A program made the translations under genes and the position numbers. Below the pieces are notes generated by a model. That model was given only the letters and a program-made list of their open reading frames with translations, had not been told where the DNA came from and made no database searches. From Marispirochaeta sp963667435 (lineage in GTDB: Bacteria > Spirochaetota > Spirochaetia > JC444 > Marispirochaetaceae), in contig OY763414.1 of NCBI GenBank assembly GCA_963667435.1, forward strand, positions 3,720,001 through 3,784,000: a stretch of 64,000 nucleotides of DNA, written 5' to 3'. Shown here piece after piece: positions 32,917-41,528 of this stretch (position 1 is the stretch's first letter; every line of letters starts with the position of its first letter).

Positions 32917-34032
32917 TTAATACTGGACAGAATTCTTCTGTTCGAAGAGGGTGGAGAAGAACCTGAAATTTTCCTCATTCTGCAGATTGGATCCCATTAC
33001 AAGGCTGTGGGAAACTGCAGGAATTGCGGCCGGAACAATTCCGGTTTCAAGATAATACTCCAGAATACGTACGGCATAATAGCCCTGGAGCATGGGATTC
33101 TGGTTTATGGCAGCTGTAAGAGCATGGCTGCGAAGATATCGCTCGGTGTTGGGGGTAATCCCGTGAACTAATATGTTATACCTGCCCTCAAGGCCATGCC
33201 TTAGGATTACCTCCGCCAGGGTATCTTGGATTTCGGCAATGCTGTAAATCCCGGTGAAATCTGCCTGTGGATCCAGGATCACCTGCTCTATTTCGTCCTT
33301 CAGGTTATCGTCATGCCGTCGTTTACGAAAGCTTACCACCTGATGATCAATGTCTGGAAAATGGACTGAAAGGTAGTGGACAAACTGTAGCAGACGTTCT
33401 TCGTTAACATGGGCTCCGGCAAGTACATGTTCAGAATTTACCGGGTTATGAATAATAAGGATACTTCCTTTCGGTCCGGCTGTTTTTCCCAGAAATTCCG
33501 CGGCCAGCCGACCTCCTTCTCCGTAATCGGGACTTACTGTACACAGACGGCTTGTCTCCGGGGCATCAACACTTATGGTTATATGGGGGATATTTCGTGA
33601 GTCCAGAAAGCGAAAAACTCTGGCCATATCATACTCGGGATTATTTACGATTCCTGCAGCCTCCATTCCCTCATCTGCCGCATTTTGCAGCAGTTTCAGA
33701 TACGCCGATGTATCAAGGGGCGGCACCGGCTGGTAACGGGCGGTATAACCCAGGAATGCAATCTGTTCGTCGGCAAGAATAATTCCCTGATCCACTCTGT
33801 TCCAGAAAAAGTCCGGTGTACAGGAGGAAAAGATCACTATGGATCGGCTTTTTCTCCGGCTCAGGGCTCGAGCTCCCCGGTGAACAAGGTAACTGTGTGA
33901 GACAGCATAGTCGTTTACCTGACGCCGGGTTTCTTCAGCCACTTTCGAAGAGTGAGAAAGCGCGCGCTGGACGGTTTTCAGGGAAATCCCCAGATCCCGG
34001 GCAATCTCCTCCTGGGTAAGACGTTTTTCCAT
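32917..34032 (-). CDS. LacI-family transcriptional regulator
   Basis: From ATG 34032 the protein has 371 residues. The N-terminal helix-turn-helix and hinge-type helix read LTQEEIARDLGISLKTVQRALSHSSKVAEETRRQV (residues 4-40). A periplasmic-binding-protein-like sensor domain follows, with SIVIFSSCTPDFFW near 65, DYGEGGRLAAEFLG near 170 and GITPNTERYLRSHALTAAINQNP near 310. It should bind a palindromic operator and a small sugar-like or other effector. A longer TTG start at 34083 would run through the palindrome, so I prefer ATG 34032. It is the last regulator gene behind the tct-YesM/YesN gene set and may control that locus. Confidence 0.88.
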   Translation of the reverse strand: MEKRLTQEEIARDLGISLKTVQRALSHSSKVAEETRRQVNDYAVSHSYLVHRGARALSRRKSRSIVIFSSCTPDFFWNRVDQGIILADEQIAFLGYTARYQPVPPLDTSAYLKLLQNAADEGMEAAGIVNNPEYDMARVFRFLDSRNIPHITISVDAPETSRLCTVSPDYGEGGRLAAEFLGKTAGPKGSILIIHNPVNSEHVLAGAHVNEERLLQFVHYLSVHFPDIDHQVVSFRKRRHDDNLKDEIEQVILDPQADFTGIYSIAEIQDTLAEVILRHGLEGRYNILVHGITPNTERYLRSHALTAAINQNPMLQGYYAVRILEYYLETGIVPAAIPAVSHSLVMGSNLQNEENFRFFSTLFEQKNSVQY

Positions 34033-34081
34033 ATAATCCAGAGTATACGAAGTTCCATACCCCGGAACAAGAGGTGATATC

Positions 34082-34111
34082 AACAGAATGTCTTACGTGA
34101 GACATTCTGTT
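34082..34111. promoter_or_regulatory. 30-bp near-perfect palindrome, candidate LacI-type operator
   Basis: AACAGAATGTCT is mirrored by AGACATTCTGTT around a TACGTG centre, with one mismatched pair in 15. The symmetry axis lies between C34096 and G34097; a central CpG is characteristic of LacI-family operators. It sits between the response-regulator stop (34121) and the LacI-type ATG (34032). A role as RNA hairpin is possible, but no T-run follows. Confidence 0.6.
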
Positions 34112-34120
34112 TGTGCCGGG

Positions 34121-35608
34121 CTAGTTAAGCTTTTTCCGATCCCGGTACTGGGTCGCAGTCAGGCCGGTTGTTTTTCTGAAAAGTTTCGCGAAATAGAAGT
34201 AGTCATGAATTCCGCACAGGTCGGAGATTTCCTGGACAGGAAGGGTTGTGTGCTCGAGCAGGAAACAGGCATGTCCAATCCTTGCTTTACGCAGGAATTC
34301 TGAAGGGCTTTGTCCTGTTTCCGTTTTAAACAGGCTTGATATTCGGCTTTTTTTGAGGCCGAATACTTCTGAAAGATGATCAAGATTCAAATCAGCATCA
34401 ATATTGTTTCTGATATAGCTCTTGATTGAGGTGAGAGTTTCTTTTGATGATGTCTGAATCTTTTTTTCGTTTTCCTTTTCGGGGTAAAGAATGTTTGTCT
34501 GCTCATGGAGGACTTCAATCATATGATGCAGGCTGGTGAATTGACGAATCAGCATCTCCGGAGTGGATACGGGCAGGAGGCTATGACTTTTTGTTCCCTG
34601 TGATAGAGCTGCTTCGTTAAGGAGATCTGTGAATCCATTGTAGAAATCCGCAAGCTCCTGAATGTTTACAGGCTCATCCCTGTTCAGGGCGGAAATTTCA
34701 TTCAGTGCAGTATGTATTCTGCTTCTGTTACGGCTGGAAAAAAGGACGCTGAAGTCTTTCAGCAGTTCCGGCAGTACGGTACTGCGAAGATCTCCCGTAT
34801 GATAAAGGCGATGTACCCCGGAAGAAAACCAGCTGTACTGCAGTATGACTGCTTCCTGGATGAGAGTCTTCATATCATGCAGGGAACTAATGGTGCTGCT
34901 GACTCCTGCGGATCCCGGAAAAGGAGGAGTAACCAGCTGAGTTAAGGCGGCGTTGATTCTGGATTGTGCAGAAATGGGGAAATTCAGCAGTATGATGCTT
35001 GTATCCCGGGAGTAGGTGTATCTGCATAATTCCATCTCCTCCATTTTTTGCAGCGGTTTGAGATGGTCTGCCGCACTATTTTCCATCGCCACTACACAGT
35101 AGTGGCTGAAGCGGTTCGGGCAGCCCATCTGGCGAATTATCAGTTCATCCGGCGTCCCATCGGGCATTGCAGAAAGAAACTCCAGAATAGACTCTGTCTC
35201 TTTGACCGCATCGTCCAGTGCGGCAGATCTGTATTCTCTGAGTTTCACCGCAGCTTTCTGCAGGGTTTCCTGGAGTATCTCCGGCCGGACGGGTTTAAGC
35301 AGGTAGCCTAATGCTCCAAGATCGAGGGCTTTTTTTGCATACTCAAATTCTGAATATCCGCTGACGAAGATAACCTGTGTTTTGGTATTTTCTTCCTTGA
35401 GAATTTCCATTAATTCCAGGCCGGTGAGGCCCGGCATGCGGATATCGCAGATCAGCAGATCCGGGTCAGTGTTCCGAACCAGATCAAGGCATTCTGCTCC
35501 GTTGTCTGCAGTTCCTGCTATCTCAAACTCGAGGCCCGTGGCGGTTATCTTTTTTCCCAGGGCTTGAAGAATATATGGTTCGTCATCAGCAATAATTACA
35601 CTGAACAT
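34121..35608 (-). CDS. YesN-like response regulator with AraC-type DNA-binding domain
   Basis: The 495-residue protein has a receiver domain at 1-120: FSVIIADDEPYILQAL, phosphoacceptor Asp near 54 in LLICDIRMPG, and Lys in GYLLKPV near 105. A 260-residue middle region follows, then two AraC-type helix-turn-helix units at about 390-495 (LDHLSEVFGLKKSRISSLFKT and VQEISDLCGIHDYFYFAKLF). Such regulators bind direct repeats spaced about two helical turns apart. It follows the sensor kinase by two bases, forming a pair. Likely targets are the tctC promoter region and the divergent dehydrogenase operon. Confidence 0.93.
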   Translation of the reverse strand: MFSVIIADDEPYILQALGKKITATGLEFEIAGTADNGAECLDLVRNTDPDLLICDIRMPGLTGLELMEILKEENTKTQVIFVSGYSEFEYAKKALDLGALGYLLKPVRPEILQETLQKAAVKLREYRSAALDDAVKETESILEFLSAMPDGTPDELIIRQMGCPNRFSHYCVVAMENSAADHLKPLQKMEEMELCRYTYSRDTSIILLNFPISAQSRINAALTQLVTPPFPGSAGVSSTISSLHDMKTLIQEAVILQYSWFSSGVHRLYHTGDLRSTVLPELLKDFSVLFSSRNRSRIHTALNEISALNRDEPVNIQELADFYNGFTDLLNEAALSQGTKSHSLLPVSTPEMLIRQFTSLHHMIEVLHEQTNILYPEKENEKKIQTSSKETLTSIKSYIRNNIDADLNLDHLSEVFGLKKSRISSLFKTETGQSPSEFLRKARIGHACFLLEHTTLPVQEISDLCGIHDYFYFAKLFRKTTGLTATQYRDRKKLN

Positions 35609-35610
35609 AG

Positions 35611-37062
35611 TTATCCTGTTATTAGAGGGAGCCGCATTCGTATTACTGTTCCCCGGTTAATTTCACTTTCAATTTTAAGACCGTAATCATTACCGTAAAC
35701 CAGCTTGATCCGGTTTTGTATATTATACAGACCAATGGAGCGTTTTTCACCAGCGGAAAGAACCTGTCCCGGCATGGTTTCAGCGAGTGAAGAGCTCAGA
35801 TTCTTCAGTGTTTCCTGATCAATGCCGGTACCATTGTCTTTTACGGAAATATCAAGAAATGACCCGTTCTGTGTACAGAGAACATTCAGTTCTCCTTTGC
35901 CAATTTTCGGTTCCAGTCCATGAAAGATGGAATTTTCGATAATGGGCTGGAGGATAAATTTGATGATTTTTGTCTTGAGAATATCCTTGTCATATTTGAT
36001 GGAAATGGTAAAGCGGTCAAGAAAGCGAATTCTTTGTATGTTAAGATAATCCTCAACACTTTTGAGTTCCTCCTCCAGGGTTACGAATTTTCTGCCGCTG
36101 ATGGAATAACGAAACAGACTGGACAGGCTCATGGCGATTTCCTGGATTTCCGGAACTTCATGCAGGGCTCCGATGCTGTTCATGCATTCCAGGGTATTGT
36201 AGAGAAAGTGAGGGTTTATCTGACTCTGCAGGAAGTTTATTTCAGCTTCCTTATGCTGTATTTCCTCCTGAAGCAACTTTTTCTCTATAGCTATCTTCTC
36301 CTCCGTGGCATGAAGGAGTTCGTCGGTCCTCAGTTTGATGGTCTTGATCATGGAATTGATACCGCTCTGCAGATTGACAATCTCTTCCGTTTCTATATCC
36401 GGGATAATGCGGGCTGTTAAATCTCCCTCTTCCACCTTCTGCAGGCAGTCGAGGGTAATCTCAATGTTCTGGGTTATTCGCTGTGAGTATGCCTGAAACA
36501 TGGTTATACTCATAATCAGTATAGCGAATGTTACTATAACCACTATCCTTAAAAAGGTGAGACGGTTGAGGTACACTTCCTCTTTTTTTACAGAAAGAGC
36601 TATTGTCCATCCCCATGGATCAAAAGTATCGAATACGCAGTATCTGGCCCGTCCCCGGTAGGTGTACTCTACGAATCCTTGTTTCTTCTCCAGCATGTCG
36701 GCAATAAAATAGAAACTTATCATGTCTCCCGATGAGATATATTTATGCAGAACTGCACGGCTTGCGCGGTTCACAATATAGAGATTACCACTACCTCCGA
36801 AGGTCACTCGGTCAAGCGAATCGAGGAGGGCATGCTGTACTGTTTCTGTATTGGAGAGATCCATCTCCGTGGCAGGATGCTCCACATTTTCATAGGCGGT
36901 TTGAACCTGCTGCATGACTTTCTCCAATTCTGATTCAAGGAGTTGAACATAGAGTGTGTGAACAATCTGATTCATCATTACCGCGCCTACAAAGATAATG
37001 GAGGCCGCAAGAATGAGAAGGGTTGCTATGGAAACTATATTAAGTTCATGCTGAAGTTTCAT
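35611..37062 (-). CDS. YesM-like sensor histidine kinase with extracytoplasmic Cache domain
   Basis: The 483-residue protein has a membrane helix at about 9-31 and a small Cache-like sensor at about 35-175 (GNLYIVNRASRAVLHKYI, FDTFDPWGWTIALSV). A second helix lies at about 180-203, then HAMP and a coiled linker. The kinase motif INFLQSQINPHFLYNTLECMNS (His near 293) and HATPase with IIENSIFHGLEP and SVKDNGTGID complete it. In this family the His is phosphorylated without a classical dimerisation box. It lies 105 bases behind tctA on the same strand, suggesting that it senses the Tct substrate or a related carboxylate. Confidence 0.93.
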   Translation of the reverse strand: MKLQHELNIVSIATLLILAASIIFVGAVMMNQIVHTLYVQLLESELEKVMQQVQTAYENVEHPATEMDLSNTETVQHALLDSLDRVTFGGSGNLYIVNRASRAVLHKYISSGDMISFYFIADMLEKKQGFVEYTYRGRARYCVFDTFDPWGWTIALSVKKEEVYLNRLTFLRIVVIVTFAILIMSITMFQAYSQRITQNIEITLDCLQKVEEGDLTARIIPDIETEEIVNLQSGINSMIKTIKLRTDELLHATEEKIAIEKKLLQEEIQHKEAEINFLQSQINPHFLYNTLECMNSIGALHEVPEIQEIAMSLSSLFRYSISGRKFVTLEEELKSVEDYLNIQRIRFLDRFTISIKYDKDILKTKIIKFILQPIIENSIFHGLEPKIGKGELNVLCTQNGSFLDISVKDNGTGIDQETLKNLSSSLAETMPGQVLSAGEKRSIGLYNIQNRIKLVYGNDYGLKIESEINRGTVIRMRLPLITG

Positions 37063-37167
37063 TAAAACTGATTCCGTATCCGGTCCGGAGGAGAGTATGC
37101 AGTATAGACAGCCGAAAAGGAGCTGTCAAACATCTCTTTGATCCTCCGTGCCGGACAGGATTCAGGC

Positions 37168-38661
37168 TTAAAGTTCGGGGGCGGCCATTTTTTTCCGGTG
37201 CTGCCGTTCCCTGATCAGGGTAGTTGCAACGGAAATAATACTCAGGGCCAGAAGAACTGCGGAAATAGGCCGCGTTACAAATACAGAATAATCTCCATGG
37301 GACATGACCAGGGTTTTGCGGAAGTTTTCCTCAACCATGGGACCCAGAATAAGGGCAAGTACAATCGGACCAAGGGGTACGTTGATCTTGCGGATCAGGT
37401 AGCCCACAATACCAATAAGCAGCATAAGGAAAATGTCGAAGGTGTTATTCTGCATGGCGTAGGACCCTACAATGGCAAGGACCATAATAATGGGAATCAT
37501 CGCCCGTTTGGAAACCATAATGACTCTGGAGAGGAATCCCGCCATCATCAGCCCGAAAACTCCGAAGAAAATGTTTGCCAGTATAAAGCCGATAAAAAGG
37601 GCATTAACCATGTCCAGGTGATCTCTGAAAAGGAGAGGTCCGGGACGCAGTCCCTGAACCATCAGTGCGCCGATTATGATGGCTGTAACAGAGTCTCCCG
37701 GAACACCAAGGCTCAGAGTGGGAATAAGCGCTCCTCCGGTGGAGGCGTTGTTTCCTGTTTCCGCAGCCGCAACCCCCTCAATCTCTCCGGTACCGAATGT
37801 TTCGGGATGCTTGGAGCTTCTTTTTGCTTCGTTGTAACAGACAAAGCTTGCAATATCACCGCCTGCACCGGGAAGCGCGCCAACAAAGGTACCTATTACT
37901 GTACTCTTTAACTGAGTTCTCAGAACTGTACGCATATCGGGCAGGCTAGGCAGCAGCTTGCGAAGGTTTACCCGTTCTTTTTTGGGTTCTACAAGCTTTT
38001 CAAACTGGGTTATGGCTTCGGAGACTGCAAAGAGACCGATCAGGGCTGGTATAAAAGGTATACCTCCCATAAGGTTTACATTTCCGAAGGTAAACCGGGT
38101 ATATCCCTGGATAGGGTCCATTCCGATGGTCGCAATAAGCAGACCGATGCATCCGCTCAGTAAGCCTTTAGCCAGAGACCCCGAGGATATACTGCCTATT
38201 ATGGTAATACCCAGAACAGCAAGAGCAAAGTATTCCGGAGCACTGAATTTAAGGGCGAATTTGGAAAGCAGAGGTGCCAGGGTAATCAGGAATATTGCGC
38301 TTCCGATTCCACCGAATACGGAGGAGTAGGTTGCCATTCCAATTGCCCGGCCGCCTTCGCCGCGGACAAACAGGGGTGTTCCGTCCAGTATAGTTGCCGC
38401 TGCCGATGGGGTTCCCGGGGTGTTTATCAGGATTGCTGCTACAGAGCCTCCATAGATGGCTCCGGCGTAGAGTCCCAGAAGCATTAGAATTCCCGGCACC
38501 GCCTCCATTCCGAAGGAGAAAGGAACCAGTATTGCAACACCCATGGTTGCAGTAAGTCCGGGAAGGGCTCCTACCACTATACCGCCGATAACACCCGAAA
38601 ACAGCATTAAAAGGGGAAACGGCTGTGCCAGCAGGGCAAGACCGTTCATTATTTCATTCAT
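37168..38661 (-). CDS. tctA: tripartite tricarboxylate transporter, large permease TctA
   Basis: The 497-residue membrane protein has 10-12 helices and the TctA signatures GGIVVGALPGLTATMGVAILVPFSF near residue 25 and INTPGTPSAAATILDG near 75. A mirrored GALPGAGGDIASFVCYNEAKR is near 265. The two glycine-rich repeats suggest internal duplication, as in the family. With TctB and the periplasmic TctC it imports carboxylates driven by an ion gradient. The substrate cannot be read from sequence. It follows tctB with a 63-base gap. Confidence 0.95.
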   Translation of the reverse strand: MNEIMNGLALLAQPFPLLMLFSGVIGGIVVGALPGLTATMGVAILVPFSFGMEAVPGILMLLGLYAGAIYGGSVAAILINTPGTPSAAATILDGTPLFVRGEGGRAIGMATYSSVFGGIGSAIFLITLAPLLSKFALKFSAPEYFALAVLGITIIGSISSGSLAKGLLSGCIGLLIATIGMDPIQGYTRFTFGNVNLMGGIPFIPALIGLFAVSEAITQFEKLVEPKKERVNLRKLLPSLPDMRTVLRTQLKSTVIGTFVGALPGAGGDIASFVCYNEAKRSSKHPETFGTGEIEGVAAAETGNNASTGGALIPTLSLGVPGDSVTAIIIGALMVQGLRPGPLLFRDHLDMVNALFIGFILANIFFGVFGLMMAGFLSRVIMVSKRAMIPIIMVLAIVGSYAMQNNTFDIFLMLLIGIVGYLIRKINVPLGPIVLALILGPMVEENFRKTLVMSHGDYSVFVTRPISAVLLALSIISVATTLIRERQHRKKMAAPEL

Positions 38662-38724
38662 TATTAACCTCGCTATATGAAACCTTCCGGAAGTACCTGT
38701 GTGTACAGCGGAAAGTGAGAAGTC

Positions 38725-39195
38725 CTAGTTGTAGAATATCCCTGTGGGCAGTGGGATAAGCAGCAACCGCTGAAAAACAACATAGATTGCCAGGGTGGTC
38801 AGGCATGACACGAGTACTATTCTTTTTACTGTTCCTGCCTTGAAAACCAGCATGAGTACTATCAGGTATATTGGAGAAATGACCAGGAATCCCAGAAAAC
38901 CCAGGACTGATGCATAGACCAGAGTCATAACTATCATAACCAGTACGCGGAAAATCCCGTTATCTTCGCGGTCGAAGATTGGTTCGGTTTTTTCGCCAGT
39001 AGCAGGTTTAGGTCTTTTTACACCCTGAAATATAACGATGGCCGACAGTGCTATTATAAGAAGGCCCAGCATCTTTGGGTAAAATGCCATTCCTACATCG
39101 TCACCCCGGGAATCTGGGAAGCTGCCGGAAAGGAATATAAAAACCGCCGCGAACAGAACTGTCGCGATTCCGAATATGATTTCCGCCTTTCGCAA
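38725..39195 (-). CDS. tctB: tripartite tricarboxylate transporter, small permease TctB
   Basis: The 156-residue protein has four predicted helices in the usual TctB arrangement: IIFGIATVLFAAVFIFLS at the start, then FYPKMLGLLIIALSAIVIF near 40. Two adjacent helices follow near 90-140 (VLVMIVMTLVYASVLGFLGFLVISPIYLIVLML). Its extracytoplasmic loop contains GDDVGMAFYPK, the small conserved element of the family. It forms the membrane complex with TctA. Confidence 0.9.
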   Translation of the reverse strand: MRKAEIIFGIATVLFAAVFIFLSGSFPDSRGDDVGMAFYPKMLGLLIIALSAIVIFQGVKRPKPATGEKTEPIFDREDNGIFRVLVMIVMTLVYASVLGFLGFLVISPIYLIVLMLVFKAGTVKRIVLVSCLTTLAIYVVFQRLLLIPLPTGIFYN

Positions 39196-39223
39196 AATAA
39201 TTTCCTTATGTAAAGAATAGTTT

Positions 39224-39279
39224 TGGACTGCCGGTTTTGAAGCCGACAGTCCAGTAATTGATTATACCACGAAGTGGTA
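39224..39279 (-). promoter_or_regulatory. paired hairpins in the tctC-tctB intergenic region
   Basis: Two inverted repeats lie in the 93-base gap. One is TACCAC-GAA-GTGGTA (39265-39279). The other is an 11-bp stem with one mismatch, TGGACTGCCGG (39224-39234) with CCGACAGTCCA (39243-39253). No T-run follows on the minus strand. They may stabilise tctC mRNA, so that binding protein exceeds permease. Confidence 0.5.
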
Positions 39280-39288
39280 ACAGGTAAA

Positions 39289-40266
39289 TTAAAGATCGAA
39301 CTGTGAAACAATCTTACCGTAGGTATCGTAAGCTTCGTTGATCATAGTTCCGAAATCTTCGGAGTTTCTGTAAACCATACCAAGTCCGATGTTACCCATT
39401 GTTTTCTTGAAACCTTCAGATTCGAAAGCTTTCTTGAAAGCATCGTGAAGGATTGCAACGATCTCGGGAGGAGTTCCCTTGGGAGCCTGGATTCCGCGCC
39501 AGCATGCAGTCTGTACATCGTATCCCAGTTCTTTCATTGTAGGAACATCGGGATAGTTGGGGTGACGCTCGTTCCCGGAAACAGCAAGAATCTTCAGCTG
39601 ACCAGCTGCAACCTGAGAAGATACTTCAGGAGGGCTGCAGGCTACGAAATCGAGGTGACCACCGAGAAGCTCGGTAATAGCAGGAGCAGCTCCGGTAGAG
39701 GGTACGAAGGTAAACTCTGTTCCGGTTTTTCCCTGAAGGTCCAGGGTAGCAATGTGCCAGATACCTGCGTAACCGGTTCCACTGTACTCCATCTCGCCGG
39801 GATGTGCCTTTGCATAGGTCAGGAAGTCATCGAGGGTCTCGAACTCGGAATCTGCAGGAACAACAATTGCAGAAGGATCGAGGTTAACCTGGATTACCGG
39901 AACCATATCTTTATGGCTGTACGGTACTTCCTGGATGTGCGGCTGAATAATACATTCAACAGTAGTAAGACCGATTGTGTAACCGTCGGGTTTACCATTG
40001 GCGATTGCGCTGTGTCCTACAGCTCCACCACCACCGGTTTTATTTTCTACAACAATTGAAACACCAAGAAAGGGTTCAGCTTCTTTTGCGAGAACACGAG
40101 CAGTTGCATCAGTTCCACCACCGGCAGCCCAGGGTACTACCATGTGAATCGGTTTTGTGGGGTAGTTAACTTTAGATTCTCCCCCTGCAGATTCTCCCTG
40201 TCCATTGGCAAAGAGTGCCATGGTCATAAGTACAGCTAACAGAACAGCAAGAAATTTCTTCATCAA
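39289..40266 (-). CDS. tctC: tripartite tricarboxylate transporter, substrate-binding protein TctC
   Basis: The 325-residue exported protein begins with a signal peptide (MMKKFLAVLLAVLMTMALFA, cleavage before NGQ). It matches the Bug/TctC family: YPTKPIHMVVPWAAGGGTDATARVLA near residue 35, NKTGGGGAVGHSAIANGKPDGYTI near 78, and PELGYDVQ-like KELGYDVQTACWRG late. Two water-bridging loops bind a carboxylate in this family. The ATG is preceded by AAGGAGGA with ideal spacing, consistent with high expression. It is the first gene of a minus-strand run that continues to the YesM/YesN-like and LacI-type regulators. Confidence 0.95.
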   Translation of the reverse strand: MMKKFLAVLLAVLMTMALFANGQGESAGGESKVNYPTKPIHMVVPWAAGGGTDATARVLAKEAEPFLGVSIVVENKTGGGGAVGHSAIANGKPDGYTIGLTTVECIIQPHIQEVPYSHKDMVPVIQVNLDPSAIVVPADSEFETLDDFLTYAKAHPGEMEYSGTGYAGIWHIATLDLQGKTGTEFTFVPSTGAAPAITELLGGHLDFVACSPPEVSSQVAAGQLKILAVSGNERHPNYPDVPTMKELGYDVQTACWRGIQAPKGTPPEIVAILHDAFKKAFESEGFKKTMGNIGLGMVYRNSEDFGTMINEAYDTYGKIVSQFDL

Positions 40267-40385
40267 ATCCTCCTTGTGGATATGTTTGTTTTCGTAAGAA
40301 ACCTACCATGGACTATTTTTACGGTCAAATAAAAGTTAAAAAATCGCTATTTTGTTTAACTGCCGGGGATTTTCAGTGTTTTGCC

Positions 40386-40454
40386 CTGGAGGATGGGTAA
40401 AAAATTACATACCACGGGGCAAATTTATACATACCGGAACATGGCTGGAGGATG
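40386..40454. promoter_or_regulatory. direct repeats in the divergent tctC / dehydrogenase promoter region
   Basis: TACATACC occurs at 40406-40413 and 40428-40435, exactly 22 bp apart. It is flanked by two copies of CTGGAGGATG at 40386-40395 and 40445-40454. Same-face spacing of two helical turns is typical for AraC-type binding sites, and the local YesN-like regulator is the natural candidate. Confidence 0.5.
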
Positions 40455-40511
40455 CATAATTTTTGAAGTCAATATTTTTCGCCAGAAACAACACTGAAAC
40501 GGAGTAAACCT

Positions 40512-41474
40512 ATGTCCGGGAAACAAATTCTTCTTACAATGCCGCCAGATATCAAGAAGGTGGTACACAACTACATGGATGAGTACCTCTCAAGCCGTGG
40601 ATACACTTTTAAAGCTGTCTATAGTGATAATCCTCTCTCTGCCGAGGAGCTGAAAAAGGAGCTTACAGAGATAGATGGATACATTGTCGGTCATGAAGAG
40701 GTTACCGGAGATGTTCTTGACGCAGCCGGTGGTCTAAAGATTGTAACCAAGTTCGGGGTTGGTACAGATAATATACACATAAAAGAAGCACGAGAGAGAG
40801 GCATAGAGGTTGCCAACTGCCCGGGTTCCAACAGCAATGCTGTTGCAGAACTTGTGGTGGGACTTATGCTTACCACTGCCAGAAACACTCAGAAGCTCTG
40901 TGAGGATCTGAGGAGGGGGCACTGGGCCATTGAAGTGGGCTTTGAGCTTACAGGAAAGAAAGTGGGCATTCTCGGTTTCGGGAATATCGGTCGCAGGGTA
41001 GCTGAAATGCTGCAGCCTTTTACAAAGGACATTCTAGTCTATGATGCCTTTGAAGATAAAGCAGCGGAGGAAAAGTACGGTGTTACGTATACCACGCTTG
41101 GCGAGATTGCTGCCTCCTGTGATTTTATTACTGTACATCTTCCGCTGATTCCTCCCACAAAGAACATAATTAATAAAGAGTTCTTTAAAAAGATGAAGGA
41201 CGGAGTCTTTCTGGTAAATGCAGCCCGGGGAGGCATTGTTAATGAGGATGACCTGTACGATGCGGTCTGCGAAGGCAAGGTGGCCCGTGCTGCGCTAGAT
41301 GTTTTTGAGGTTGAGCCTACCACCAATACCAGGTTGGTAACTGATCAGCGATTTGTGGTTCTTCCCCATATAGGTGCGGGATCCATGGAGGCTACCTTTA
41401 ATATGGCGAAAATGGCCATGGATAATGTAATTGAGGTGCTGGAAGGCCGGAAAAATCCCAACTCCGTAGGATAA
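40512..41474 (+). CDS. D-2-hydroxyacid dehydrogenase (SerA-like)
   Basis: The 320-residue NAD-dependent enzyme has KIVTKFGVGTDNIHIKEA near residue 77 and the Rossmann motif KVGILGFGNIGRRVAEML (GxGxxG) near 150. The catalytic Arg is in VNAARGGIVNEDDL near 236, the Glu in DVFEVEP near 264, and the His in VLPHIGAGS near 287. It interconverts a 2-hydroxy acid and a 2-keto acid. It lacks the ACT or ASB extensions of true SerA. As first gene of an operon with two BASS-family transporters and divergent from TctCBA, it probably acts on an imported hydroxy- or keto-acid. Confidence 0.9.
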   Translation: MSGKQILLTMPPDIKKVVHNYMDEYLSSRGYTFKAVYSDNPLSAEELKKELTEIDGYIVGHEEVTGDVLDAAGGLKIVTKFGVGTDNIHIKEARERGIEVANCPGSNSNAVAELVVGLMLTTARNTQKLCEDLRRGHWAIEVGFELTGKKVGILGFGNIGRRVAEMLQPFTKDILVYDAFEDKAAEEKYGVTYTTLGEIAASCDFITVHLPLIPPTKNIINKEFFKKMKDGVFLVNAARGGIVNEDDLYDAVCEGKVARAALDVFEVEPTTNTRLVTDQRFVVLPHIGAGSMEATFNMAKMAMDNVIEVLEGRKNPNSVG

Positions 41475-41528
41475 TCCGGTATAACAGACTATACTGTGCT
41501 CAACAGACAATCCGGGCAGGCAGGTGTA

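Noticed and set aside
34084..34109. intrinsic terminator for the YesN-like gene
   Set aside because: The hairpin is strong but no T-run follows on the minus strand; the central CG and position favour an operator.
40393..40497. 34-codon frame ending just before the 2-hydroxyacid dehydrogenase, possible leader peptide
   Set aside because: GGAGG abuts the ATG with no spacing, there is no codon run or terminator, and the direct repeats within it are better read as regulator sites.
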